Below are positions 34,010 to 44,641 of a stretch of DNA of 64,000 nucleotides, piece after piece (position 1 is the first letter of the stretch; every line of letters begins with the position of its first letter). The DNA is taken from positions 121,541 to 185,540 of the forward strand of contig NZ_SZQA01000011.1 of assembly GCF_005233835.1 (NCBI RefSeq), written 5' to 3'. The translations under genes and the position numbers were made by a program. This DNA is from Herbidospora galbida. GTDB lineage: Bacteria; Actinomycetota; Actinomycetes; Streptosporangiales; Streptosporangiaceae. The notes below the pieces were generated by a model, which saw nothing but the letters and a program-made list of their open reading frames with translations, made no database searches and was not told the origin of the DNA.

Positions 34010-35115
34010 TCTGGGAGCCTGAGCTGCTCGACGACCAGAGCCATCTGGTCGCGGCCGATCCCTCGGGCATGCTTCCTGCGGTCGCCTCGGCGGCCGCCCA
34101 GATCCGCACCGGCCGCCGCCTGGCCGCCGAGGCGGGCGCGGGGGTGGTCGCCACCGAGGGTCGCCCGAGGGCCGTCGTGACGCTCGGCATGGGCGTCAGC
34201 GGCGTGTCGGGCGAGATCCTCCGGGCGATCTGCGGCAACGGCGCGCCGATCCCGATCACGACCGTGGGCGGCCACCGGCTGCCCGGCTGGATCGGCGCCA
34301 ACGACCTGGTGTTCGCCGTGTCGGCCTCCGGGGCCACCGAGGAGACCCTCGGCCTGGCCTGGGAGGCTGCCCGGCGCGGCTGCCGTCTGGTCGGGGTCGG
34401 CCGTCCCGGCTCGCCGCTCCAGTCGCTGTGCACCCAGCGCGGGGCGCCGTTCGTCCCGGTCGAGGCCGCGCAGGGCCATGCCCGCGCGGCGCTGTGGGCG
34501 CTGACGGTCCCGCTCATCGTGGCGGCGTCGTCGCTGGGCCTCGCCGACGTCCCCGAGCCGGTGTACGAAGCCACCGCCACCCTGCTCGAAGACCTGGCCC
34601 ACCGGTGCCGCCCGTCGAGCGACACGTTCATCAACCCCGGCAAGACGCTGGCCATGGAGCTGGCCGAGTCGGTGCCGATGGTGTGGGGCTCCTCGGCCCT
34701 GCCGATCGTCGCCGCCCACCGGCTGGTCCACCAGCTCTACGAGAACGCCAAATACCCGGCGATCTTCGGCGAGCTGCCCGAGGCGGCCCACAACCAGGTG
34801 GCCGCGTTCGACGGCCCGCTCGCCGAGCGCGACATCTTCGCCGACACACAGGGCCGCCAGCTGCGGCTGTTCGTGCTCCGCGACATCGACGAAGACGAGC
34901 GCGAGACCCGCACCCGGGGCACCACGGTCCGGCTGGCCGAAAACCGCGACGTGCGGGTGTCGGAGCTGATGGCCGAGGGGCGTCATCCGCTTGAACGGCT
35001 GGCGACGCTCATCGGGCTGGCCGACTTCGCCAGCGTCTATCTGGCACTTGGTTATGGAATCGATCCCACTCCGGTGAGCGCGGTCAGGGAGTTGAAGGCC
35101 AGAATTGCCCGTTAG
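34006..35115 (+). CDS. SIS-domain phosphoglucose/phosphomannose isomerase-like protein
   Basis: The 369-residue protein has an N-terminal SIS domain ([21 protein letters not shown] near 63-83, then [31 protein letters not shown] near 105-135). Its C-terminal half matches the bacterial/archaeal bifunctional phosphoglucose/phosphomannose isomerase family ([16 protein letters not shown] near 258, with E and H at the expected catalytic spot). It would convert fructose-6-P to mannose-6-P. No type I manA lies beside it as in mycobacteria (Rv3255c), so this protein may provide the activity. ATG overlaps the previous stop (ATGA). Rv3256c is the positional homologue. Confidence 0.8.
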   Translation: MIWEPELLDDQSHLVAADPSGMLPAVASAAAQIRTGRRLAAEAGAGVVATEGRPRAVVTLGMGVSGVSGEILRAICGNGAPIPITTVGGHRLPGWIGANDLVFAVSASGATEETLGLAWEAARRGCRLVGVGRPGSPLQSLCTQRGAPFVPVEAAQGHARAALWALTVPLIVAASSLGLADVPEPVYEATATLLEDLAHRCRPSSDTFINPGKTLAMELAESVPMVWGSSALPIVAAHRLVHQLYENAKYPAIFGELPEAAHNQVAAFDGPLAERDIFADTQGRQLRLFVLRDIDEDERETRTRGTTVRLAENRDVRVSELMAEGRHPLERLATLIGLADFASVYLALGYGIDPTPVSAVRELKARIAR

Positions 35116-35149
35116 GATCTTCTGGCCGAAAACCTGAGGGAGTGTCATC

Positions 35150-36079
35150 GTGAGCGCCAGTGGCGGAACTAAGGCGATCGTCGCGGCGCTGGTCGCCAAC
35201 TTGTCGATCGCCGTGGCGAAGTTCGTCGCCTTCTTGTTCACCGGATCGTCGTCCATGATCGCCGAGTCGGTCCACTCCGTGGCCGACTCGGGGAACCAGG
35301 CGCTGCTGCTGCTGGGCGGCAAGCGGGCGGCCCGTGAACGCACCGAGCAGCACCCGTTCGGCTACGGCCGTGAGCGCTACTTCTACTCGTTCGTGGTCGC
35401 GGTCGTGCTGTTCACGATCGGCGCGCTGTTCTCGCTGTACGAGGGCTACCACAAGCTCCAGCACCCCGAAGACCTGAGGTCGCCGCAGTGGGCGTTCGGC
35501 GTGCTGATCTTCGCGATCATCGCCGAGACGATCTCCTTCCGCACCGCGATCAAGGAGTCGCTGCCGCACAAGGGCAACCTGACGTGGTGGCAGTTCATCC
35601 GCCGGTCGAAGTCGCCCGAGCTGCCCGTCATCGTGCTCGAAGACCTGGGCGCCCTGCTCGGTCTGATCTTCGCCCTCTTCGGCGTCACCATGGCCGTCGT
35701 CACCGGGAACGGCGTCTGGGACGGCATCGGCACCGTGATGATCGGTGTCCTGCTCGGCGCCATCGCGATCGTGCTGGCCATCGAGACCAAGTCGCTGCTC
35801 ATCGGTGAGAGCGCCGGCCCCGAGGTCGACGCGCAGATCCGCGAGGCCCTGGAGAGCGCGCCCGAGGTGACCCGGGTCATCCACATGCGCACCCTCCACG
35901 TCGGCCCCGAGGAACTGCTCGTCGCCGCCAAGATCGCCGTGCAGCACGACGACACCGCCGCCGAGGTCGCCCGGGGCATCGACGAGGCCGAGCAGCGCAT
36001 CCGCGCGGCCGTGCCGATCGCCCGGATCATCTACCTCGAACCGGCCATCGAGTCGTCAGCGCCCGCGCAGCAGGCGTAG
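35150..36079 (+). CDS. cation diffusion facilitator family transporter
   Basis: The 309-residue protein has six membrane helices, starting IVAALVANLSIAVAKFVAFLF. The metal site is seen in helix 2 (SSSMIAESVHSVADSGNQALLLLGG, with H and D four apart) and helix 5 (VIVLEDLGALLGLIFALFG, E-D instead of the more usual H-D/D-D). A C-terminal cytoplasmic domain of about 90 residues follows (VIHMRTLHVGPEELLVAAKIAV). CDF proteins export Zn2+, Fe2+ or Mn2+ against protons. The specificity is uncertain. GTG 35150 follows GAGGGAG. It overlaps the convergent MerR-type gene by 24 bp. Confidence 0.9.
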   Translation: MSASGGTKAIVAALVANLSIAVAKFVAFLFTGSSSMIAESVHSVADSGNQALLLLGGKRAARERTEQHPFGYGRERYFYSFVVAVVLFTIGALFSLYEGYHKLQHPEDLRSPQWAFGVLIFAIIAETISFRTAIKESLPHKGNLTWWQFIRRSKSPELPVIVLEDLGALLGLIFALFGVTMAVVTGNGVWDGIGTVMIGVLLGAIAIVLAIETKSLLIGESAGPEVDAQIREALESAPEVTRVIHMRTLHVGPEELLVAAKIAVQHDDTAAEVARGIDEAEQRIRAAVPIARIIYLEPAIESSAPAQQA

Positions 36080-36445
36080 CGCCTTCTCCTTCTCGAAGTC
36101 CAGCGCCCTGCGGGGCGCCTGGATGCGCCCGATCCGCACGCCCAGGTCGCGCACGGCCTGGGCGACGGCGGGTTCCGACAGCGCCCTCAGCGCGAACGCG
36201 AGTTCGCCGGGCGAGACGTCGAACCTCTTCTCCAGCTCCATCGCCTGGGTGACGGCGGCGAGCTCCTCGTCGCCGAAGCGGCGGTGTGAGCGCGAGACGT
36301 GGACGGCCGGAGGCCGCCCATGGCTCGCGCCATGAATCTGCCTGGGAGCTGCGTCGCGGACGGGCGGCAGCAGCCCGAGCGCCTCCCGATATCGCAGCAT
36401 TCTGGGCGACATGCCCAATTTGGCGGCGGCCTCCGTGATGCGCAT
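36056..36445 (-). CDS. MerR-type regulator carrying an in-frame repeat insertion
   Basis: The 129-residue protein starts with a MerR helix-turn-helix (RITEAAAKLGMSPRMLRYREALGLLPPVR, residues 2-30). In MerR proteins a G-Y-R-x-Y wing follows at once. Here about 23 residues intervene (DAAPRQIHGAS...HVSRS) before HRRFGDEELAAV resumes the fold. The intervening codons are palindromic repeat copy E read on the other strand. The C-terminus is a short coiled segment. No metal-binding cysteines are visible, so the ligand is unknown. It is divergent from ahcY and tail-to-tail with the CDF transporter. Whether the interrupted wing still binds DNA is uncertain. Confidence 0.75.
   Translation of the reverse strand: MRITEAAAKLGMSPRMLRYREALGLLPPVRDAAPRQIHGASHGRPPAVHVSRSHRRFGDEELAAVTQAMELEKRFDVSPGELAFALRALSEPAVAQAVRDLGVRIGRIQAPRRALDFEKEKALRLLRGR
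36292..36342 (+). repeat. palindromic repeat element, copy E, inside the MerR-type gene
   Basis: The core hairpin is 36292-36328: GCGAG, A, CGTGG, A, CGGCC, loop GGA, GGCCG, C, CCATG, G, CTCGC; the tail CATGAATCTGCC runs to 36342. A C-G pair of copy B is T-A here, a compensatory change. The element lies wholly inside the coding region at 36056-36445 and does not shift its frame. Confidence 0.8.
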
Positions 36446-36540
36446 GAGCCCATTCTTACATTCTTGTGTCAGGTTCGGCGCTCGCGGGTGGTGTTCGCCT
36501 CTACAGTGGCAGAGGACGCTACGAGAGGGGACACCCCAAG

Positions 36541-37971
<1,431 letters not shown>

Positions 37972-37973
37972 TC

Positions 37974-39206
37974 ATGGATGCCGTTCTGGCCGAGGCCGGG
38001 GAGCGCCGGATCGGGTGGGCCTCGCGCGCCATGCCGGTGCTCACCGCGATCGGCGCGGGGTTCGGCGGCGACCGCCCGCTCGACGGGCTGAAGGTCGCCG
38101 CCTGCCTCCACGTCACGGCCGAGACGGCGGTGCTCCTGGGCGCGCTGAAGGCGGGCGGCGCGGAGATCGCGCTGGCCGCCTCCAACCCGCTCTCGACGCA
38201 GGACGACGTCGCCGCCGCCCTGGCCGACTACGGCATCGCCGTGCACGCCAGGGCGGGGGTCGACCGCGACACCTACTACCGGCACATCCACCGGGCCCTC
38301 GACATCGGGCCCGACATCGTCCTCGACGACGGCTGCGACCTGGTCAACATCCTGCACACGGAACGTTCCGACCTGGTCGTCAAGGGCGGCTGCGAGGAGA
38401 CCACGACCGGGATCATCCGGCTGCGCCAGATGGCCGCCGAGGGGGCGCTGAAGTTCCCGATGGTGGCGGTGAACGACACCCGTACGAAGCGGATGTTCGA
38501 CAACCGCTACGGCACCGGCCAGTCGACGCTCGACGGCATCATGCGGGCCACCAACACCCTGATCGCGGGCCGGACGGTCGTGGTGGCCGGGTTCGGCTTC
38601 TGCGGCCGGGGCGTGGCCGAGCGGGCCCGCGGCATGGGCGCGCGGGTCATCGTGACCGAGATCGACCCGGTGAAGGCGCTCGACGCCTCGCTGCACGGCT
38701 ACGGCGTGGCCACGATGGCCGAGGCGGCCGAGATCGGCGACGTGTTCGTCACGGTCACCGGCAACCGCGACGTGATCAGGGCCGAACACCTGGCGGTCAT
38801 GAAAGACGGCGCGATCCTGGCCAACGCGGGCCACTTCGACGTCGAGATCGACGTACGGGCCCTGGAGTCGATGGCCGAGGAGGTCCACTACCAGGTGCGG
38901 CCCAACACCGACGAGTTCGTCGTGAACGGCCGTCGGCTGCTGCTGCTGGCCGAGGGCCGGCTGGTGAACCTGGCGGCGGCCGAGGGCCATCCGGCGGCGG
39001 TGATGGACATGTCGTTCTCCGCCCAGGCGCTCGCGGTGGCGTGGCTGGCGGCCGAGCACGCGTCGCTCAAGCCGGGGGTCTACGACGTGCCCGACGGGAT
39101 CGACGCGCGGGTCGCCGGGCTGAAGCTGGCGGCGGCGGGGATCACGATCGACGGGCTGACCGCCGAGCAGGAGGCCTACCTGCACAGCTGGCGTTCAGGT
39201 TCGTAG
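37974..39206 (+). CDS. second S-adenosylhomocysteine hydrolase homologue, short archaeal/Thermotoga-like type
   Basis: The 410-residue protein has all core motifs of the family: ACLHVTAETAVLLGAL near 45, NPLSTQDDVAAAL near 70, DDGCDLVNILHTE near 117, GGCEETTTGIIRLRQM near 140, and VAGFGFCGRGVAERARGMGA near 204. It lacks the roughly 40-residue insertion of the long form and ends EAYLHSW instead of KPDHYRY. This is the form seen in archaea and Thermotoga, some of which prefer S-inosyl-homocysteine. The sequence differs strongly from the adjacent ahcY, so it is not a recent duplicate. ATG 37974 is 2 bp after the ahcY stop. The substrate is uncertain. Confidence 0.88.
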   Translation: MDAVLAEAGERRIGWASRAMPVLTAIGAGFGGDRPLDGLKVAACLHVTAETAVLLGALKAGGAEIALAASNPLSTQDDVAAALADYGIAVHARAGVDRDTYYRHIHRALDIGPDIVLDDGCDLVNILHTERSDLVVKGGCEETTTGIIRLRQMAAEGALKFPMVAVNDTRTKRMFDNRYGTGQSTLDGIMRATNTLIAGRTVVVAGFGFCGRGVAERARGMGARVIVTEIDPVKALDASLHGYGVATMAEAAEIGDVFVTVTGNRDVIRAEHLAVMKDGAILANAGHFDVEIDVRALESMAEEVHYQVRPNTDEFVVNGRRLLLLAEGRLVNLAAAEGHPAAVMDMSFSAQALAVAWLAAEHASLKPGVYDVPDGIDARVAGLKLAAAGITIDGLTAEQEAYLHSWRSGS

Positions 39207-39387
39207 AAACAGTTGTGTTACCCCATGGATACCGGCAATCTGCCGTACTACGGTCATATCACTCGGCTCGCTCCAGGCCAGTCACCTGAGCCGAGATGAC
39301 GGGCGGGTACGACCGGTTCGCCTCTCCCTCTGCGCTCCGGACGTACCCGCCCAACCCCACTGCAGGCGTGCCCCATGCCTGCGTTCG
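39207..39387. other. intergenic region with three tandem hairpins
   Basis: Between the SAH hydrolase homologue and the convergent RDD gene lie three stem-loops: CTCGGCTC/GAGCCGAG (about 39263-39297), GGCGGGTACG/CGTACCCGCC with an inner CCGG pair (about 39302-39351), and GCAGGCGTG/CATGCCTGC (about 39362-39382). The second is the obvious bidirectional terminator. The first and third are unexplained. TACTAC near 39244 could be a -10, so a small RNA is possible. Confidence 0.5.
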
Positions 39388-40164
39388 TCACAACTGCCCC
39401 TGGCGTCTTTGGCTAAACCTCGCGATGTCGCGGCGGCGGCGTTCCGCGAGCACGGCGGCCAGGTAGGCGTAGGGCGGAACCCCAGGTGGGGGCGGGGGTT
39501 GGACGCGTGCGGAGACCTGTGAGGCGATCCGCAAACCCATCTCGTGAGCGGCGTGCGGCGAGAGCTGCGGCAGCCGCGTCAGGTACTGCCGGGCCACCGT
39601 GGCCAGGTCGTCGGTGAGGCCGGTCAGCTCCAGCGTGGCCGCCCAGGTGGCGAGCTGCGGCGGCATCTCGGGCGGGGTCTCCGAGTCCTTGGGCGCCCGC
39701 TCCGAGATGACGACGGTGCCGCCGAACAGGTCGCCCAGCCGCTTGCCCTTCTGGTTGACCAGCGCGCAGATCACCGCCGGGGCGCCGGTCAGCATGTAGA
39801 TCTCGACGACGGACGTCAGGCCGCGGAAGAACGCCTGCCGGAACCGCTCGGGCCCGCCGTCGTCGGCGACCACCCGCAGGCCGAGGGCCATCTTGCCGAG
39901 GCTGCGGCCGCGCGACAGGGTCTCGAAGGTCACCGGGTAGCCGACCACGACCGCCACGATCGAGACGATGATCAGCGCGGTGGCCAGCGACTCGTCGATG
40001 TCGCCGAGCGCGAACGCGATCAGCAGCAGAGCCCCGACCAGCAGCACGATCTGCACGATGAGGTCGATGAGGAAGGCGACCACCCGGATCGGCAACTGCG
40101 CCAGCGGCACGTCGAGCGCCACGGCGTCGCCGGTCACGAGGTCAGGGCGCGGCACATCGGACAT
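39388..40164 (-). CDS. RDD family membrane protein
   Basis: The 258-residue protein has the RDD domain at 20-150. It begins LPIRVVAFLIDLIVQIVLLVGALLLI (the R and D of the name), continues with GYPVTFETLSRGRSLGKMALGLRVV in its middle, and ends QKGKRLGDLFGGTVVI. About 100 soluble residues follow, largely helical, ending in a basic segment. RDD proteins are of uncertain function, with some linked to transport or membrane stress. The gene is divergent from SpoIIM, sharing a 26-bp control region with it; the ATG at 40164 lies 6 nt after TAGGGT on the minus strand. Confidence 0.88.
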   Translation of the reverse strand: MSDVPRPDLVTGDAVALDVPLAQLPIRVVAFLIDLIVQIVLLVGALLLIAFALGDIDESLATALIIVSIVAVVVGYPVTFETLSRGRSLGKMALGLRVVADDGGPERFRQAFFRGLTSVVEIYMLTGAPAVICALVNQKGKRLGDLFGGTVVISERAPKDSETPPEMPPQLATWAATLELTGLTDDLATVARQYLTRLPQLSPHAAHEMGLRIASQVSARVQPPPPPGVPPYAYLAAVLAERRRRDIARFSQRRQGQL

Positions 40165-40170
40165 GTCCTG

Positions 40171-40183
40171 ACCCTACTAGGCT
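40171..40183. promoter_or_regulatory. back-to-back leaderless -10 elements of a divergent promoter
   Basis: TAGGGT (minus strand, 40176-40171) serves the RDD gene with 6 nt to its ATG. TAGGCT (plus strand, 40178-40183) serves the SpoIIM gene with 7 nt to its GTG. The whole space between the two start codons is 26 bp, so each -35 region must lie inside the other gene. Confidence 0.65.
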
Positions 40184-40190
40184 CGCGATC

Positions 40191-41183
40191 GTGGACATCG
40201 ACGCCTTCCGTGCCGCCCACCAGCCGACCTGGGACCGGCTCGACGAGCTGGTGAAACGGCGGCGCAGGCTGACCGGGCCGGAGGTCGACGAACTCGTCGA
40301 GCTCTACCAGCGGGTGTCCACCCACCTGTCGATCGCCCGCTCCACGTCCAGAGACGGCGTGCTGACCGGGCGGCTGTCGGCGCTGGTGGCCCGCGCGCGG
40401 TCGGCCGTCACCGGCGCCCACGCGCCCGCATGGCGGGAGTTCCTCCGGTTCTGGACGGTCTCGTTCCCGGTGGTCTGCTACCGGTCGTGGCGGTGGTGGC
40501 TGGGCGCGGCCGTGGCCTCGCTGGTCGTCGCGGCGGCCGTGGGGGTGTGGGTGGCCGCCAACCCCGACGTGCGGGCCGCGATGGGCACCCCCGAGGAGAT
40601 CAGGCAGCTGGTCGAGCACGACTTCGCCGACTACTACAGCGAGAACCCGGCCGGGTCGTTCGCCGCGCACGTGTGGGTGAACAACGCGTGGGTGGCCGCC
40701 CAGTGCATCGCCTCGGCGGCGATCGGGGGCGTGCTCATCCCGTACATCCTCTACCAGAACGCCGCCAACCTCGGGCTGGTCGGCGGCATCATGATCGACT
40801 CGGGCCGGGGCGACGTGTTCTTCGGGCTGATCACGCCCCACGGGCTGCTGGAGCTCACGGCGGTGTTCCTGGCCGCCGGGGCGGGCATGCGGGTCGGCTG
40901 GTCGCTGATCGCGCCGGGCCCGCGCCCCCGCGCGCAGGTGCTCGCCGAACAGGGGCGCGCGGTGGTCGCGGTGGTGCTCGGGCTGGCGGTGGTGCTGCTG
41001 GTCTCGGGCCTCGTCGAGGCCCTCGTCACCCCCTCGCCGCTGCCGACCTGGGCCCGCGTCTCGATCGGCGCCGCCGCCGAGCTCGCCTTCCTGCTGTACG
41101 TCGTCCACTTCGGCCGCCGCGCCGCGAGGGCGGGCGAGACGGGCGACATCGCCGACGCCCCCGACTACGTGCCGACGGCCTAG
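40191..41183 (+). CDS. stage II sporulation protein M (SpoIIM) family membrane protein
   Basis: The 330-residue protein has a soluble N-terminus (DIDAFRAAHQPTWDRLDELVKRR) followed by about six membrane helices. The core FAAHVWVNNAWVAAQCIASAAIGGVLIPYILYQNAANLG and ITPHGLLELTAVFLAAGAGMRVG (with conserved N and H-G-x-x-E residues) is the SpoIIM signature. In Bacillus SpoIIM works in engulfment; in actinobacteria this family pairs with RDD, MoxR and DUF58 genes and its role is unknown. The GTG start is leaderless. Its TAG overlaps the convergent DUF58 stop in CTAG. Confidence 0.9.
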   Translation: MDIDAFRAAHQPTWDRLDELVKRRRRLTGPEVDELVELYQRVSTHLSIARSTSRDGVLTGRLSALVARARSAVTGAHAPAWREFLRFWTVSFPVVCYRSWRWWLGAAVASLVVAAAVGVWVAANPDVRAAMGTPEEIRQLVEHDFADYYSENPAGSFAAHVWVNNAWVAAQCIASAAIGGVLIPYILYQNAANLGLVGGIMIDSGRGDVFFGLITPHGLLELTAVFLAAGAGMRVGWSLIAPGPRPRAQVLAEQGRAVVAVVLGLAVVLLVSGLVEALVTPSPLPTWARVSIGAAAELAFLLYVVHFGRRAARAGETGDIADAPDYVPTA

Positions 41184-42501
41184 AGCCGGCCCGCCGCCTT
41201 CAGGTTCAGGTAGGCGTCGGCCAGCGCCGAGGCCAGGTCGCCCGGCAGGGCGTCGACGACCTCGACCCCGTGACGGCGCAGCCGCGCGGTCACCTGGCGG
41301 CGTTCGACCTGCTGGCGTTCGGCCGCCGCCGCCTCGAACACCTCCGCCGCGCCGTCGCGCCCGGCCGCCAGCGCGGCCACCCGGGGGTCGGCCACGGCGG
41401 CCAGCAGCACCAGGTGCCGGGAGGCGAGCTGGGGGAGGACCGGCAGCAGGCCCTCGTCGAGCGCGGTCGCGTTGAGGTCGGTCAGCACCACCACCAGGCA
41501 GCGCCGCTTCGCGCGGGCCAGCACGGCGGCCACCATCCCGTGGGCGTCGGCCTCCACGAGCTCCGGCTCCAGCGGCGCCATCGCGGTCACCAGGCCGGGC
41601 AGCAGGTCGCCCCGGCCGCCGCCGGCCACCTGGGCCCTGATCGTCCGGTCGTAGGCGAGGAAGTCGACCCGGTCGCCCGCCCGCGCGCACAGCGCGGCCA
41701 GCAGCAGGGCGGCGTCCATGCCCCAGTCGAGCCGGGGCCAGCCGCTCGGGTCGCCCGACGCCGGGTCGACCCCCACCCGTCCCGCCGAGGTGCGGCCCGT
41801 GTCGAGGACGATCAGCACCCGCCGGTCGCGTTCGGGCCGCCAGGTGCGCACCACGACGTCGGCCCGGCGCGCGGTGGCCCGCCAGTCGATCGACCGGACG
41901 TCGTCGCCGACGACGTACTCGCGCAGCGAGTCGAACTCGGTGCCCTGGCCGCGGATCTGGACCGGGTTCAGCCCCTCGATCGCCCGCAGCCGGGCCAGCT
42001 TGGCCGGCAGGTGGCGGCGGGACAGGAACGGCGGCAGCACCCTGACCCGCCCGTCGACCCGGTGAGACCCCTGCCGCGCGGCCACGCCGAGCGGCCCCAG
42101 CGCCCGCACGGTCACCGCGGCGGCCGTGAAATCGCCCCTGCGGAGCGGACGCAGGGTCGTGGTCACCCGGCGGCGTTCTCCGGCCGGGACGTCGAGGTCG
42201 TGCTCCCTGGGGGCCGGACGGGTGCTCGGCGGCCACGCGTCGCGCAGCAGGCCCCGGACCCGGCGGCGGCCCGGATTGGCCACCAGCAGGGTGATCTCGG
42301 CGGTCTCCCCGAGACGTACCCGCTGATCGTCGGACCGCTCGAACCGCAGCGCCCGCACACTGCCCGCCAGCGCCAGGTCGACCACGACGGCCAGCACGAT
42401 CACCGCGACGACCAGCCAGAACGCGAGAGCGGGCGCGGGCGCGGCGAGCACGATGAGCGCCCCCGCCACCGCCAGCAGCGCGGCCCGCCCGGTCAGCGCC
42501 A

Positions 42502-42502
<1 letters not shown>
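41180..42502 (-). CDS. DUF58 domain membrane protein (VWA-like)
   Basis: The 440-residue protein has two N-terminal membrane helices (AALLAVAGALIVLAAPAPALAFWLVVAVIVLAVVVDLAL). After a beta-rich region comes DUF58 itself: GQGTEFDSLREYVVGDDVRSIDWRATARRADVVVRTW at about 218-254, followed by RRVLIVLDTGRTS and ARAGDRVDFLAYDR, a von Willebrand A-like fold. DUF58 proteins work with MoxR ATPases in complex assembly or envelope stress. ATG 42502 overlaps the moxR stop (ATGA). It is the last gene of the minus-strand operon 46445-41180. Confidence 0.9.
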
Positions 42503-43444
<942 letters not shown>

Positions 43445-43455
<11 letters not shown>

Positions 43456-43567
43456 GAGTCTCGTTCCTGCCTTTCGGTCGGGCCTGCCGCGGTCTTCGCG
43501 AAAAGCGTCGTCAAAGCCTGCGGGCAGGTGTCGGGTGTCGTCACGAGTCCCGTACCTGCCTTTCGAT
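43445..43567. repeat. 89-bp diverged tandem duplication at the DUF4350/moxR junction
   Basis: The about 30-bp block containing GTGTCGTCACGAGTC and CCTGCCTTTCG occurs at about 43447-43477 and again at about 43536-43566, an offset of 89 bp. Read on the minus strand, the intergenic copy encodes a degraded MoxR-like N-terminus (VTTPDTCPQALTTLFAK) and then a DUF4350-like end (ERQERDS). The junction of the two genes was therefore duplicated. Confidence 0.75.
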
Positions 43568-44641
43568 GGTGTCGAGGTCGCGTGCGAGGGCGACCAGTGC
43601 GGCGTCTCCCGTGGGGGCCTCGCCGTAGAGGATCCGGTGAATCTGTCCGCCATCCTGCCCGGTCCGGGCGGCGATCGCCGTAACGATCTCGTTCTGGCCG
43701 GCCGTCGCGGCCAGCCCCAGCCGCGGCGTCATCCGCGCCAGGGCGGCCTCGCGCAGGGCCAGCGCCGCCCGGTCGCGGGCCGAGCGGGCCCGGTAGAGGC
43801 GGCCCCGTCCTTCGACGGTCTCGGCGGCCCGGACGACCACCGGCAGCCGCTCCTCGACCACCGGCCCCAGACGACGGCCCCGCCACAGGGCGGTGAGCAG
43901 CACCGCCAGGCCCAGCGCCCAGGTGAACCAGCCGACGTTCGCCGGGATCAGCTGCTCGATCGACTTCCCGCCGCCCTCGGGCACCCCGAGCGGGGAGCGG
44001 GGCGCGAACCAGGTGACCCGCCGGTGGGTGCCCGCCAGGTTCATCGCCAGCGCGGCGTTGCCGTTCTGCGCCAGCTTCTCGTTGGTCATGAACGACCCCG
44101 ACCCGACCAGGGTGGCGTCGCCGACCACGGCGACCGTGCCCCGGTAACAGGTGGCGCCGCCGAACGACCAGCCGCCGAGGAGGGCGTCTCCGGCCAGCAC
44201 GGCGGCCTTCAGGTCGCAGCCGGCCGCCCGGACCACCTCGGACGAACCGGGGCTCGCGACCACCCCGGGCGCCAGCGCCTGCAGCACCGGCCGGGTCGGC
44301 GCGATCAGCAGCCGGGGCCCCGGCCGCCCGGCGAGCTCGGCCAGCCTGGCGGCGTCGACCAGGAACTCGGGCCGGGCCACCACCAGCAGCGAGCCCTCTG
44401 CCTGCTCGATGGCGTCGTCGAACGTGGTCACCTGGTTCACCTCGACGCCCTGGGCGCGCAGCAGCTCGGCCAGCGCGCGGGCGCCCTGGGGCGTGGTCGC
44501 CTCGACGTCGAGCCGCCCGCCGTTGCGGGTGCCGCTGACCAGCACGATCAGCGTGGCCACGACCACGATCGCGCCGAGCGCGCCCAGCACGCCGCGCCAG
44601 GAGCGCCACCTCTCGGTGATCGTCGGGGTGATGGACGTCAT
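43541..44641 (-). CDS. DUF4350 domain membrane protein
   Basis: The 366-residue protein has an N-terminal membrane helix (VLGALGAIVVVATLIVLVSG, residues 18-37). An extracytoplasmic DUF4350 domain follows (VEATTPQGARALAELLRAQGVEVNQVTTFDDAIEQA, then LLVVARPEFL), a Rossmann-like fold. A second helix lies near 240-258 (VGWFTWALGLAVLLTALW). The cytoplasmic C-terminus is helical and rich in Arg and Ala. The family occurs in DUF58-MoxR operons and has no proven function. ATG 44641 overlaps the DUF4129 stop by 4 nt. The last residues, DTIERQVRDS, recur degenerately in the duplicated junction. Confidence 0.87.
   Translation of the reverse strand: MTSITPTITERWRSWRGVLGALGAIVVVATLIVLVSGTRNGGRLDVEATTPQGARALAELLRAQGVEVNQVTTFDDAIEQAEGSLLVVARPEFLVDAARLAELAGRPGPRLLIAPTRPVLQALAPGVVASPGSSEVVRAAGCDLKAAVLAGDALLGGWSFGGATCYRGTVAVVGDATLVGSGSFMTNEKLAQNGNAALAMNLAGTHRRVTWFAPRSPLGVPEGGGKSIEQLIPANVGWFTWALGLAVLLTALWRGRRLGPVVEERLPVVVRAAETVEGRGRLYRARSARDRAALALREAALARMTPRLGLAATAGQNEIVTAIAARTGQDGGQIHRILYGEAPTGDAALVALARDLDTIERQVRDS

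Noticed and set aside
36446..36540. SAH riboswitch upstream of ahcY
   Set aside because: Only about 30 nt lie between the likely transcription start (after TACAGT) and the ATG, too short for the known SAH aptamers, and no pseudoknot-like helices are visible.
40191..41183. SpoIIM as evidence that this organism makes endospores
   Set aside because: SpoIIM-family proteins are widespread in non-endospore-forming actinobacteria with RDD/MoxR/DUF58 genes, so the name does not imply engulfment-type sporulation.
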